A DNA stretch of 64,000 nucleotides from DASZVB01 sp035545855 (GTDB lineage Bacteria > Myxococcota_A > Polyangia > Polyangiales > Polyangiaceae): positions 69,673 through 133,672 of the forward strand of contig DASZXK010000058.1 of the NCBI GenBank assembly GCA_035545855.1, given 5' to 3'. How positions within the stretch are numbered: the stretch's first letter is position 1; each line of letters begins with the position of its first letter. Below, piece by piece: positions 25,949-34,140 of the stretch. The notes below the pieces were generated by a model that saw nothing but the letters and a program-made list of their open reading frames with translations, made no database searches and was not told the origin of the DNA. The position numbers and the translations under genes are program-made.

Positions 25949-28696
25949 ATGCCGACGTCGCTCTTCGAGCCGGGCGCCCCCGACGTGCTCTACATCGTCG
26001 ATCTCTCGGGGTACGTCTTCCGCGCATACCACGCGATCGCGCCGCTCAACGCGCCGAGCGGCGAGCCGACGCAGGCCGTCTTCGGAACGGTGAACATGCT
26101 CGAGCGACTCGTGCGGCAACGCCGGCCCGCGATGCTCGCCGTCGCGATGGATTCCCGGAAGCCGACCTTCCGGAAGGAGATCTACGCCGAGTACAAGGCG
26201 CACCGCCCGCCGCCGCCGCCGGACCTCTCGCAGCAGATGGCACGCTGCCGCGAGATCGTGGATGCCTTCGCGATCCCGGTGTTCCAGACGGACGGCGTCG
26301 AGGCGGACGATCTCATCGCCGCGGCCGTCGCCCAGGCGCGCGCGCGTCACCTCAAGGTCGTCGTCGTCAGCGCGGACAAGGACCTGATGCAGCTCGTCGG
26401 CGACGACGTGCTCCTCTGGGACACGATGCGGGACAAGGTCTTCGGACCCGCGGAAGTGCTCGAGCGGTTCGGCGTCCCCGTGCCCCAGGTCCGCGATTGG
26501 CTCGCGCTCACGGGAGACGCCTCCGACAACATCCCGGGCGTTCCCTCCGTCGGACCGAAGACGGCGAAGGAGCTCCTCGTCGCGTGGGGAGATCTCGACG
26601 GGATCTACGCGAACCTCGAGCGCATCGAGCGGAAGGCGCTCCGCGACAAGCTCGCCGAGCACCAGGACGCCGCGCGCCTCAGCCGCGAGCTCGTGACGCT
26701 CAAGGCCGACATCCCCGTCACGTTCGACCCCGCCGCCCTGAAGTACGGTGGCCGGGACGTCCTCACGCTGCGCAAGCTCTACCAGGAGCTCGGGTTCGCG
26801 AAGCACCTCGCCGCCCTGGACACCTTGCCGGAGCCGGTCCCCGTCGCGAGCGGTTCGGGCGGAGAGGCGGCTGCTCCGCCTCCGCCGAAGGCCGAAGCCA
26901 TGAAGCGCGAGCTCGTCACCGTGCTCACCAGGGACGCTCTCGAGAGCGCGGCGCGGGAGCTCTCGGGGGCGGCGCTGCTCGCCGTCGCCGCCGAGAACAC
27001 GACGGACAGCGCCGTGCGCGGGACCCTCGTCGGCATCGGGCTCTCGGGCACTCCGGGCAAGGCGTACTACGTGCCCGTCGGTCACCGGTACTTCGGCGCT
27101 CCGGAGCAGCTCGACCTCGCGATGGTGGCCGCGGCGCTCGAACCGCTGCTCTCGAATGCGAAGCTCCCGAAGGCCGCCCACGACGGGAAGACCGTCGGCG
27201 TCGCGCTCGCCGAGGCCGGGTTCTCGTTCGCCGGGCTCGCATTCGATTCGCTCCTCGCCGGGTACCTGCTCGATCCCGAATCGCCTCACGAGCTCGAGGA
27301 CCTCGCGGCGAACGAGCTCGGAGTGGGCGTCGTCGCGCCGCGTTCGCTCGTTCCGAAGGCGAAGGGGCGCCAAGCGGAGTTCGACGAGGTGCGCGTCGAG
27401 GATGCCGCGAACGGGCTCGGCGCTCGGGCGGAGGCCGTCCGGCGCCTCGCCGACGTCCTCGGGCCGAAGCTGGAATCCGAGGGGCTCGTGCCCCTGATGA
27501 ACGACATCGAGCTCCCGCTCGCCGGAGAGCTCGCGGAGATGGAGCGCGCGGGGGTCCTCGTGGATTGCGACGTGCTCCACGCACTCGGACGCCGGGTGGA
27601 AAAGGAGCTCCAGACGCTGGAGCTCGAAGCGCATCGGATCGCAGGCCGGGTGTTCAACGTGAACTCGCCGCGCCAGCTCGAAACGCTGCTCTTCGACGAC
27701 CTCCGTCTGAAGCCCATCAAGCGGACGAAGACGTCCCGTTCGACGGACGCGGACACGCTGGAGGCGCTCGCCGAGCAGCATGCGCTGCCGAAGGTCATCC
27801 TGGAGATCCGGCAGCTCGCGAAGCTCAAGGGCACGTACATCGACGCGCTCCCGTTGCTCGTGAACCCGAGGACGGGGCGGATCCACACGCGGTGGGAACA
27901 GGCCGTCGCCGCCACGGGCCGTCTCTCCTCGACCGATCCGAACCTGCAGAACATCCCGATCCGGTCCGAGCTCGGGCGCGAGATCCGGGGCGCCTTCGTC
28001 GCGCCTCCGGGAACGGCGCTCGTCAGCGCGGACTACTCGCAGATCGAGCTCCGCGTGCTGGCTCACCTCTCGAAAGATCCCGTGCTCGTGGAGTCCTTCC
28101 AGTCGGGGGAGGACGTGCACACGCGGACGGCGATGGAGATCTTCGGGGTCTCCCGGGACGCGGTCGACGCGGAGCACCGGCGGCGGGCGAAGGCGGTGAA
28201 CTTCGGGATCGTCTACGGGCAGGGGGACAGCGGGCTCGCGAAGAGCCTCGGGATTCCGCGCGCCGAGGCCGCGCAGTTCATCGCCGCGTACTTCCGGAGA
28301 TACGAGGGGGTCCGGCGCTTCATGAACGAGGTGCTCGAGAGCACTCGCGCCGCCGGCTCCGTCCGCACGCTCTTCGGCCGACGCCGGCTCGTGCCGGACA
28401 TCCGGAGCGAGAACCGTGCGCGGAGGCTCGCGGCCGAGCGCATCGCGATGAACACGCCGATCCAGGGGACCGCGGCCGACCTCCTGAAGCTCGCGATGCT
28501 CGCCTTCCGGAGGCCCCCGACCCCGGGAGCGCGCATGGTGCTCACCGTCCACGACGAGCTCGTCTTCGAGGTCCCCCTCGCGGAGGTGGACGACGCGAAG
28601 ACCCGGATCCGGAAGGCCATGGAAGGCGTCCACGCTCTGTCCGTTCCGCTGGTCGTGGAGGTCGGGAGCGGCGAGAACTGGAGCCGCGCGCATTGA
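25949..28696 (+). CDS. polA: DNA polymerase I
   Basis: A 915-residue Pol I. The 5'-3' exonuclease (about 1-290) contains VDLSGYVFRAYHA, VEADDLIAA, SADKDLMQLV and LTGDASDNIPG. The central 3'-5' exonuclease domain (about 325-510) appears degenerate: the first catalytic Asp is replaced by Ala347 while the following Glu (349) remains. The polymerase domain has motif A SADYSQIELRV (D695), motif B RRRAKAVNFGIVYGQG and motif C VHDEL (D869). The ATG giving MPTSLFEPG is preferred over one 34 codons earlier because it places the start close to the conserved VLYIVDLSG strand. Functions in Okazaki fragment processing and repair. Confidence 0.95.
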   Translation: MPTSLFEPGAPDVLYIVDLSGYVFRAYHAIAPLNAPSGEPTQAVFGTVNMLERLVRQRRPAMLAVAMDSRKPTFRKEIYAEYKAHRPPPPPDLSQQMARCREIVDAFAIPVFQTDGVEADDLIAAAVAQARARHLKVVVVSADKDLMQLVGDDVLLWDTMRDKVFGPAEVLERFGVPVPQVRDWLALTGDASDNIPGVPSVGPKTAKELLVAWGDLDGIYANLERIERKALRDKLAEHQDAARLSRELVTLKADIPVTFDPAALKYGGRDVLTLRKLYQELGFAKHLAALDTLPEPVPVASGSGGEAAAPPPPKAEAMKRELVTVLTRDALESAARELSGAALLAVAAENTTDSAVRGTLVGIGLSGTPGKAYYVPVGHRYFGAPEQLDLAMVAAALEPLLSNAKLPKAAHDGKTVGVALAEAGFSFAGLAFDSLLAGYLLDPESPHELEDLAANELGVGVVAPRSLVPKAKGRQAEFDEVRVEDAANGLGARAEAVRRLADVLGPKLESEGLVPLMNDIELPLAGELAEMERAGVLVDCDVLHALGRRVEKELQTLELEAHRIAGRVFNVNSPRQLETLLFDDLRLKPIKRTKTSRSTDADTLEALAEQHALPKVILEIRQLAKLKGTYIDALPLLVNPRTGRIHTRWEQAVAATGRLSSTDPNLQNIPIRSELGREIRGAFVAPPGTALVSADYSQIELRVLAHLSKDPVLVESFQSGEDVHTRTAMEIFGVSRDAVDAEHRRRAKAVNFGIVYGQGDSGLAKSLGIPRAEAAQFIAAYFRRYEGVRRFMNEVLESTRAAGSVRTLFGRRRLVPDIRSENRARRLAAERIAMNTPIQGTAADLLKLAMLAFRRPPTPGARMVLTVHDELVFEVPLAEVDDAKTRIRKAMEGVHALSVPLVVEVGSGENWSRAH

Positions 28697-28794
28697 TCGC
28701 CCGCCCCGGGACCCGCGGGTGATCCGACCGGCTTTACATTCGAGCCTCCCTTCCAATACGGTCCCCCGCCGAACCCCCGCCAAACCCCGGAACG

Positions 28795-29508
28795 ATGGCC
28801 GACACGCCGCGAATCTCGATCGTCATCCCCATCTACAACGAGGAGGGCATCCTTCACTCCGCCGTCGTGGATCTCCGTGAACGCCTCTCGCCGCTCGGCT
28901 GGAGCTACGAGATCGTCCTCGCCGAGAACGGCTCGAAGGACCGCACGATCGAGATCGCGAAGCAGCTCTCTGTGAAGTACCCGGAGGTCACGTACCTCTC
29001 CATGGGCGAGCCGAACTACGGCGGCGCGCTCCGCGAAGGGATCCGGAAGGCGCGCGGCGAGTTCGTGCTGTGCGACGAGATCGACCTCTGCGACACGGAC
29101 TTCCATCGCCGCGCGGTCGACCTCCTCTCCGCCGATCGCTACGACATGGTGATCGGCTCGAAGCTCATCGAGGGCGCCGAAGACGAACGCCCCTGGGCGC
29201 GGCACGCCGCGAGCCTCTTCTACACGGGCCTCCTCCGGACGCTCCTCGGCTTCAAGGGGACGGACACGCACGGGCTCAAGGCGTTCCGGAAGAGCCGCCT
29301 CATCGAGCACGTGGACGCCTGCCTGGTGGAGAAGGACGTCTTCGCGAGCGAGTTCGTGATCCGGGCCTACCGGGCGAATCTCCGCGTCATCGAGATCCCG
29401 GTCCGCGTCATGGAGAAGCGGCCCCCGTCCATCAACCTGTTCAAGCGCGTCCCGAACGTGCTGAAGAGCGTCGCCAAGCTGACCTGGGCGATCCGCGTGA
29501 AGGGCTAG
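28795..29508 (+). CDS. Family 2 glycosyltransferase, dolichol-phosphate-mannose-synthase-like
   Basis: A 237-residue single-domain GT-A enzyme without membrane segments. IVIPIYNEE and LAENGSKDRT are the nucleotide-sugar-binding strands; the GGALREGIRKARGEF helix follows; the usual DxD is replaced by CDEIDL. The C-terminal part has EIPVRVMEKRPPS as in polyisoprenyl-phosphate glycosyltransferases. The acceptor is unknown. A TTTACA element about 62 bases upstream could be its -35 box; polA ends 98 bases before it. Confidence 0.8.
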   Translation: MADTPRISIVIPIYNEEGILHSAVVDLRERLSPLGWSYEIVLAENGSKDRTIEIAKQLSVKYPEVTYLSMGEPNYGGALREGIRKARGEFVLCDEIDLCDTDFHRRAVDLLSADRYDMVIGSKLIEGAEDERPWARHAASLFYTGLLRTLLGFKGTDTHGLKAFRKSRLIEHVDACLVEKDVFASEFVIRAYRANLRVIEIPVRVMEKRPPSINLFKRVPNVLKSVAKLTWAIRVKG

Positions 29509-29551
29509 GCGCGCCTCGGCGCGACGGCGGCATGGACCGCGCGCGAGACCC

Positions 29552-30208
29552 TCACCAGGTCTCGATCTGCCACCCCTTCTTCATCGCGTGCCGTCGGAGT
29601 CTCCGGTCGGGGTTCACGATGACCGGAGTCTTCACGCGCTCGAGGAGCGGTAGATCCGTGATGCTGTCGCTGTAGAACGTCGCTTCGTCCAGGGAGAACC
29701 CGTGCTCCGCGGCGAGCTTCTCCGCGAGGACGACCTTTCCCTCTCCGTACGCCATGGGCTCCTTCACACGACCCGTGAAGAGACCGTCTTCCACCTCGAG
29801 GTGCGTCGCGATGACGTGCGAGATCCCGAGCTCCCGCGCGAGCGGCATCGCGGCGTACGGCGTCGCGCCGGTCACGATCGCGACGACGTCCCCCTCCGCG
29901 GCGTGTCGCGCCACGGCCTTCCGCCCGGCGTCGGCCACGTGAGTGAGCACGTAGTCGACGAACCACGTCTCGCAGGTGTCCCGGAGCCACGTCTCCTGCT
30001 TTCCGCGGAACGAGCGCAGGGCCTGCACCGCGACGCTCTCTGCGTCGATGACGCCGAACGAATACTGGAGCATCCACCACGCCACGCGGAGCACGTCGCG
30101 GGTGGTCGCCTCCCCGACGTCCCGCTGGTAGCGGACGTACAGGGTCGCCGTGTCCACGCGGACGAGCGTGCGGTCCATGTCGAAGAGAGCGGCTTTGCGG
30201 GCGGCCAC
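29552..30208 (-). CDS. HAD-IB family phosphatase (SerB-like)
   Basis: A 218-residue HAD hydrolase. Motif I DMDRT (nucleophile D10, acid/base D12), motif II VTGAT, and motif IV DSITDLP with the two metal-binding Asp residues are all present, with a helical cap between motifs I and II. Homologues (HAD-IB subfamily) include phosphoserine phosphatase and lysophospholipid-linked phosphatases; the substrate here is unknown. GTG start; divergent from hrpB by 48 bases. Confidence 0.85.
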   Translation of the reverse strand: MAARKAALFDMDRTLVRVDTATLYVRYQRDVGEATTRDVLRVAWWMLQYSFGVIDAESVAVQALRSFRGKQETWLRDTCETWFVDYVLTHVADAGRKAVARHAAEGDVVAIVTGATPYAAMPLARELGISHVIATHLEVEDGLFTGRVKEPMAYGEGKVVLAEKLAAEHGFSLDEATFYSDSITDLPLLERVKTPVIVNPDRRLRRHAMKKGWQIETW

Positions 30209-30256
30209 GGGGCGGCATCCTGTCTCGACTCCTTCCTCCCCGGAAGCGAAATCCCC

Positions 30257-32818
30257 GTGCTAATCCGTCCCCCGGTGCGCGCGCTCCCCATCGACCCGCT
30301 GCTCCCGGAGATCTGCGAGAAGACGCTCGCCGAGCGGGTGCTCGTGCTCGAGGCCGAACCGGGCGCCGGCAAGACGACTCGGGTTCCGCTCGCGCTGCAC
30401 CGGGCGGGGCTCACGACGGAGGGCGTCATCGTCGTCGCGGAGCCGCGGAGGCTCGCGGCGCGGCTCGCGGCGGAATACGTCTCCCGCGAGCTCGGCGAGC
30501 GCGTCGGGGGAACGGTCGGCTACTCGGTCCGCTTCGAGGAGGAGACGTCCCGGGACACGCGCATCGTCTACGCGACGGAGGGAGTCCTCATGCGACGTCT
30601 CCTCCAGGACCCGGAGCTCGGAAGCGTCTCTGCCGTCGTGCTGGACGAGTTCCACGAGAGGCACCTCGCGACGGACGTCCTGCTCGCGCTCGTGGATCGC
30701 CTGCGACGTACGACCCGGCCGAAGCTCGCCCTCGTGGTGATGAGCGCGACGCTCGACGCCGGCCCGCTCGCCGAACACCTCGGCGCAAAGCGCGTCCGGA
30801 GCGAGGGGCGGGCGTTTCCGCTCACGATCGAGCACCAGACGCGGCCGGACGATCGTCCCGTGGAGAGACAGGTCGCGAGCGCCGTCCGGAAGCTCCTCGC
30901 GGAAGAAGCGACGGGGGACGTCCTGGTGTTCCTGCCTGGCGCCCGCGAGATCCGGATGGCGAGCGAGGCGCTCTCCGGAGAACGGACCCCGGAGAACGTC
31001 CTCGTGCTCCCCCTCCATGGCGACCTTCCGATGAAGGACCAGGCGCGCGCCGTCGAACCGGCGAGGGAGCGGAAGGTCATCCTCTCGACGAACGTGGCGG
31101 AGTCGTCCGTCACGATAGACGGAGTGACCGCCGTGGTGGACACGGGGCTCGCCCGCGTCGCGGGGCACTCGCCGTGGAGCGGCCTCCCGACGCTCGCGAC
31201 GGCGAAGATCAGCCGCGCGTCCGCCGTGCAGCGCGCGGGCCGCGCCGGTCGCACCCGGCCAGGCCGGGTGATCCGCCTCTACACGGAGGGCGATCTCGCG
31301 ACGCGCGACGCCCACGACAAGCCCGAGATCCTCCGGGACGATCTCTCCGAAACGTTCCTCGGCCTTCACGGCATGGGCGTCCGGAACCCCGCGGAGCTCC
31401 GCTGGCTCGCCCCGCCTCCCCCCGCCGCGGCGGAGGCGGCGGACGCGCTCCTCCGGCGGCTCGGCGCGCTCGCTCCGGACGGCGCGCTGTCGCCCACCGG
31501 CAGGCGCATGCTCGCCTTCCCCGTTTCCCCTCGCCTCGCGCGCGTGCTCGTCGAAGGAGAGCGTCGTGGCGTCGCGGCGGACACCTGCGTCGCCGTCGCG
31601 CTGCTCTCGGAGCGGGACATCCGCACGGGGGTGCGGACCGCGTTTCAGGGCGGAAGGCCGGGCATCGACGCGAGCGGCCCCTCCGACGTGCTCGAGCTCA
31701 TGGAGCGCTTCCACGAGGCCGAGGGCGAGGATTTCCATCCCCGCCGACTCGGCTCGATGGGCCTCGACGGGCGCGCGGTCCAGGCGGTCGATCGGGTCCG
31801 AAGGCAACTCGCGAGGATTGCCCGCGACTCCGGACCACGGCCCGATTCCATCGACGGCGTGGACGAGGCGATCCAGATCGCGCTCCTCGCCGGGTTTCCG
31901 GATCGCATCGCGAAACGCCGGAGCAAGACGGACCGGAGCCTCTCCCTGTGGTCCGGAAAGAGCGCCCGCCTCCTCGAGACCAGCGTCGTGCACGACGCGC
32001 CCCTGGTGGTCGCGCTCGACGCCGAGGAGTCCCGCGGAACCGTCGTCGTCCGCCTGGCGAGCGCCATGCGGCTCGATTGGCTCTTCGAGCTCTACCCGGA
32101 GGCGGTGGAGATGAGCGAGGAGCTCGCCTGGAACCCGACGACGGAGGCCGTGGACCGCGTGAGCCGCATCTCGTCGGGGTCCGTGGTCCTGGAAGAGGAG
32201 CGGTCGCCCGCGAAGCCGTCCGAAGAGGTATCCCGCGTGCTCGTGGAAGCGGCGCTCGCGAAGTCGCCTCCCCTGGTCCAGGCAGACGAGAAGCTCTCCG
32301 CGCTCCGCGAACGTCTCGAGCTCCTCAGACGCGAGGTCCCCGAAGCGGACCTTCCGGACCTGGGCGCCGGCGTCGTGAACGCCGCCGTGGAAAGAGCCGC
32401 CGCCGGCCGCACGCGCCTCTCGGAGCTCCGCGGCGTGGACCTCGGAGACGAGCTCCTCTCGGGGCTCGGCTACGCGGAGCGCGCGCTCCTCGAGAAGGAA
32501 GCCCCGGTGCACCTCACGCTCCCCGGCGGGCGCACGGTCCCCGTCCACTACGACCCCGGAAAGCCCCCGTGGGTCGAGTCGCGCCTCCAGGACTTCTTCG
32601 GCATGTCGAGGACGCCGACCGTCGCGAAGGGCCGCGTGCCGCTCACCGTGCACCTCCTCGCGCCGAACCAGCGCGCCGTTCAAGTGACCACCGATCTTGC
32701 CGGTTTCTGGGAGCGCCACTACCCCGGGATCCGGAAGGAGCTGTGCCGCCGGTATCCGCGGCACTCCTGGCCCGAGGACGGCGCGACCGCGGTGCCTCCG
32801 CCGCCGAAGCGACGCTGA
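30257..32818 (+). CDS. hrpB: ATP-dependent DEAH-box helicase HrpB
   Basis: An 853-residue HrpB-type helicase, close to the family length. Walker A AEPGAGKTT (about 33-41), DEFHER (motif II), MSAT (motif III), TNVAESSVTIDG and QRAGRAGRT (motif VI) are in order, followed by the HA2-like and the C-terminal HrpB domain (LPGGRTVPVHYDPGKPPWVESR; ends in a Pro-rich tail). Its RNA substrate is not known. The GTG was chosen because GGAAG lies about 10 bases upstream and the protein then starts just before the conserved LPIDPLLPEI; longer frames overlap the divergent phosphatase gene. Confidence 0.93.
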   Translation: MLIRPPVRALPIDPLLPEICEKTLAERVLVLEAEPGAGKTTRVPLALHRAGLTTEGVIVVAEPRRLAARLAAEYVSRELGERVGGTVGYSVRFEEETSRDTRIVYATEGVLMRRLLQDPELGSVSAVVLDEFHERHLATDVLLALVDRLRRTTRPKLALVVMSATLDAGPLAEHLGAKRVRSEGRAFPLTIEHQTRPDDRPVERQVASAVRKLLAEEATGDVLVFLPGAREIRMASEALSGERTPENVLVLPLHGDLPMKDQARAVEPARERKVILSTNVAESSVTIDGVTAVVDTGLARVAGHSPWSGLPTLATAKISRASAVQRAGRAGRTRPGRVIRLYTEGDLATRDAHDKPEILRDDLSETFLGLHGMGVRNPAELRWLAPPPPAAAEAADALLRRLGALAPDGALSPTGRRMLAFPVSPRLARVLVEGERRGVAADTCVAVALLSERDIRTGVRTAFQGGRPGIDASGPSDVLELMERFHEAEGEDFHPRRLGSMGLDGRAVQAVDRVRRQLARIARDSGPRPDSIDGVDEAIQIALLAGFPDRIAKRRSKTDRSLSLWSGKSARLLETSVVHDAPLVVALDAEESRGTVVVRLASAMRLDWLFELYPEAVEMSEELAWNPTTEAVDRVSRISSGSVVLEEERSPAKPSEEVSRVLVEAALAKSPPLVQADEKLSALRERLELLRREVPEADLPDLGAGVVNAAVERAAAGRTRLSELRGVDLGDELLSGLGYAERALLEKEAPVHLTLPGGRTVPVHYDPGKPPWVESRLQDFFGMSRTPTVAKGRVPLTVHLLAPNQRAVQVTTDLAGFWERHYPGIRKELCRRYPRHSWPEDGATAVPPPPKRR

Positions 32819-32874
32819 GCGCCGGCCGGCCGAAACGGCGTTGAAAGAGCGGCGCCGATCGGGCAGAAGTGCGC

Positions 32875-34137
32875 ATGCGCCGCCGCCACCCGGGCACGAA
32901 GAACGCGCCGGCGAGAGGTCGCGGCGAAGGCGCTCCCTCCGCAGACCGCCGGACGAGCTCGGGCGCCCGTGGAGGTCGCGACAGAAAACGTCCCGCGGGG
33001 GGAAGCCCCGCGAACACGGCGCCGACAGGGCGGGACGGGAATCGGCGTCCCCCGGGACGGGGTCCGCGACCCGCCGTTCCCACGCCGGACACGGAGCGAG
33101 CGACTCTCGCGGACGTTCGTCCGGGTCGCTGGCTCTTCACGACGCGCGAAGGCGCAGAGCGTGACCTCCTCGAAGAGCTCTCGCTCTGGAAGCGAGACAA
33201 CGTCGCCCGCGTCCTCGGGCCCGCGCTCGTGCTCTCCGAGCGCGCGCCGAGCCGCGAAGGACGACTGGACTCGACGTTCGGGCGCCAGTGCTTCCAGGTG
33301 AGCGTCGTCGCTCGGGGCTCGGACTCCGAGCTCGCGGACCAGCTCGCCGAGGCGTTTTCGCCCGAGCTCACGGGAGCGCGCGGCTGGGTGCTCCAGGCGT
33401 GGACGCCCGATACCGAGCGAGGGAACCGCGACGCGCCGCGCGCGCACTCCCTCGAAGGACGTCTCGCCGAGCGCCTGTCCGAGCGCGCCGCGGGCGCGAC
33501 CCGCTTCGCGGCGAAGGATCTCGGGCCGGACGCGGTGCCGTTCTTCCAGGTCTGTCTCCTCGGAGAGGGCGTGGCCGCGGGTGGCGTGATCTCCTCGAAC
33601 CGCGCGCTGTCTCTCGCGCCCGGCGGTCGCCTCCGCGCACACGTCGCGGGAGACAAGCCGTCCCGCGCGGCGCGAAAGCTCGCGGAGGCATTCCTCTGGC
33701 TCGGCCTCGCGCCGGAGCCGGGAGACCAGTGCGTGGACCTCGGCGCGGCCCCCGGGGGGTGGACGTACCTCCTCTCCGAGCGGCGAGCGAAGGTCATCGC
33801 GGTGGATCCCGGAAAGCTCCGGCCGGACCTCCTCGCGCGGAAGGGCGTCCGTTACGTCGGGATGAGCGCCTTCGAGTTCGAGCCCGAGGAGCCCGTCGAC
33901 TGGCTGCTGTGCGACATGGCGTGGCGTCCGACCGAGGTCGCGAAGATGCTCGCGCGCTGGGCTCGAAACCGGGACACGACGATGCTCGTGGCGAATTTCA
34001 AGCTGCCGATGAAGCGGAAGGCGGAGACCGTCCAGGAGATCCGGAAGATCCTGGAAGAGGGCGGCTATCGCTCCGTCCGAACCCGGCAGCTCTACCACGA
34101 CCGGGACGAGATCACGCTCACCGCGCGCGTGGGATGA
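32875..34137 (+). CDS. rlmM: 23S rRNA (cytidine-2498-2'-O)-methyltransferase RlmM-like
   Basis: A 420-residue protein (a GTG two codons earlier is an alternative start). The first ~80 residues are Arg/Gly/Pro-rich and disordered-looking. A THUMP-like region follows, then a Rossmann methyltransferase domain with SAM motif DLGAAPGGWTYL. The K-D-K-E catalytic tetrad of 2'-O-methyltransferases is visible: Lys in SRAARKLAEAF, Asp in CDMAWRP, Lys in ANFKLPMK, Glu in RDEITL. RlmM modifies C2498 in the peptidyl-transferase centre. TTGAAA with a weak -10 lies 6 bases before the start, again suggesting a short or absent leader. Tail-to-tail with mutS. Confidence 0.88.
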   Translation: MRRRHPGTKNAPARGRGEGAPSADRRTSSGARGGRDRKRPAGGSPANTAPTGRDGNRRPPGRGPRPAVPTPDTERATLADVRPGRWLFTTREGAERDLLEELSLWKRDNVARVLGPALVLSERAPSREGRLDSTFGRQCFQVSVVARGSDSELADQLAEAFSPELTGARGWVLQAWTPDTERGNRDAPRAHSLEGRLAERLSERAAGATRFAAKDLGPDAVPFFQVCLLGEGVAAGGVISSNRALSLAPGGRLRAHVAGDKPSRAARKLAEAFLWLGLAPEPGDQCVDLGAAPGGWTYLLSERRAKVIAVDPGKLRPDLLARKGVRYVGMSAFEFEPEEPVDWLLCDMAWRPTEVAKMLARWARNRDTTMLVANFKLPMKRKAETVQEIRKILEEGGYRSVRTRQLYHDRDEITLTARVG

Positions 34138-34140
34138 GGC

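Noticed and set aside
25781..28783. Open frame of about 1000 codons antisense to polA
   Set aside because: It is the mirror of a confident polA; composition is Arg/Glu/Leu-rich without domains, as expected for the antisense of GC-rich coding DNA.
30260..32764. Long open frame antisense to hrpB
   Set aside because: No family motifs; hrpB motifs on the other strand are all in order.
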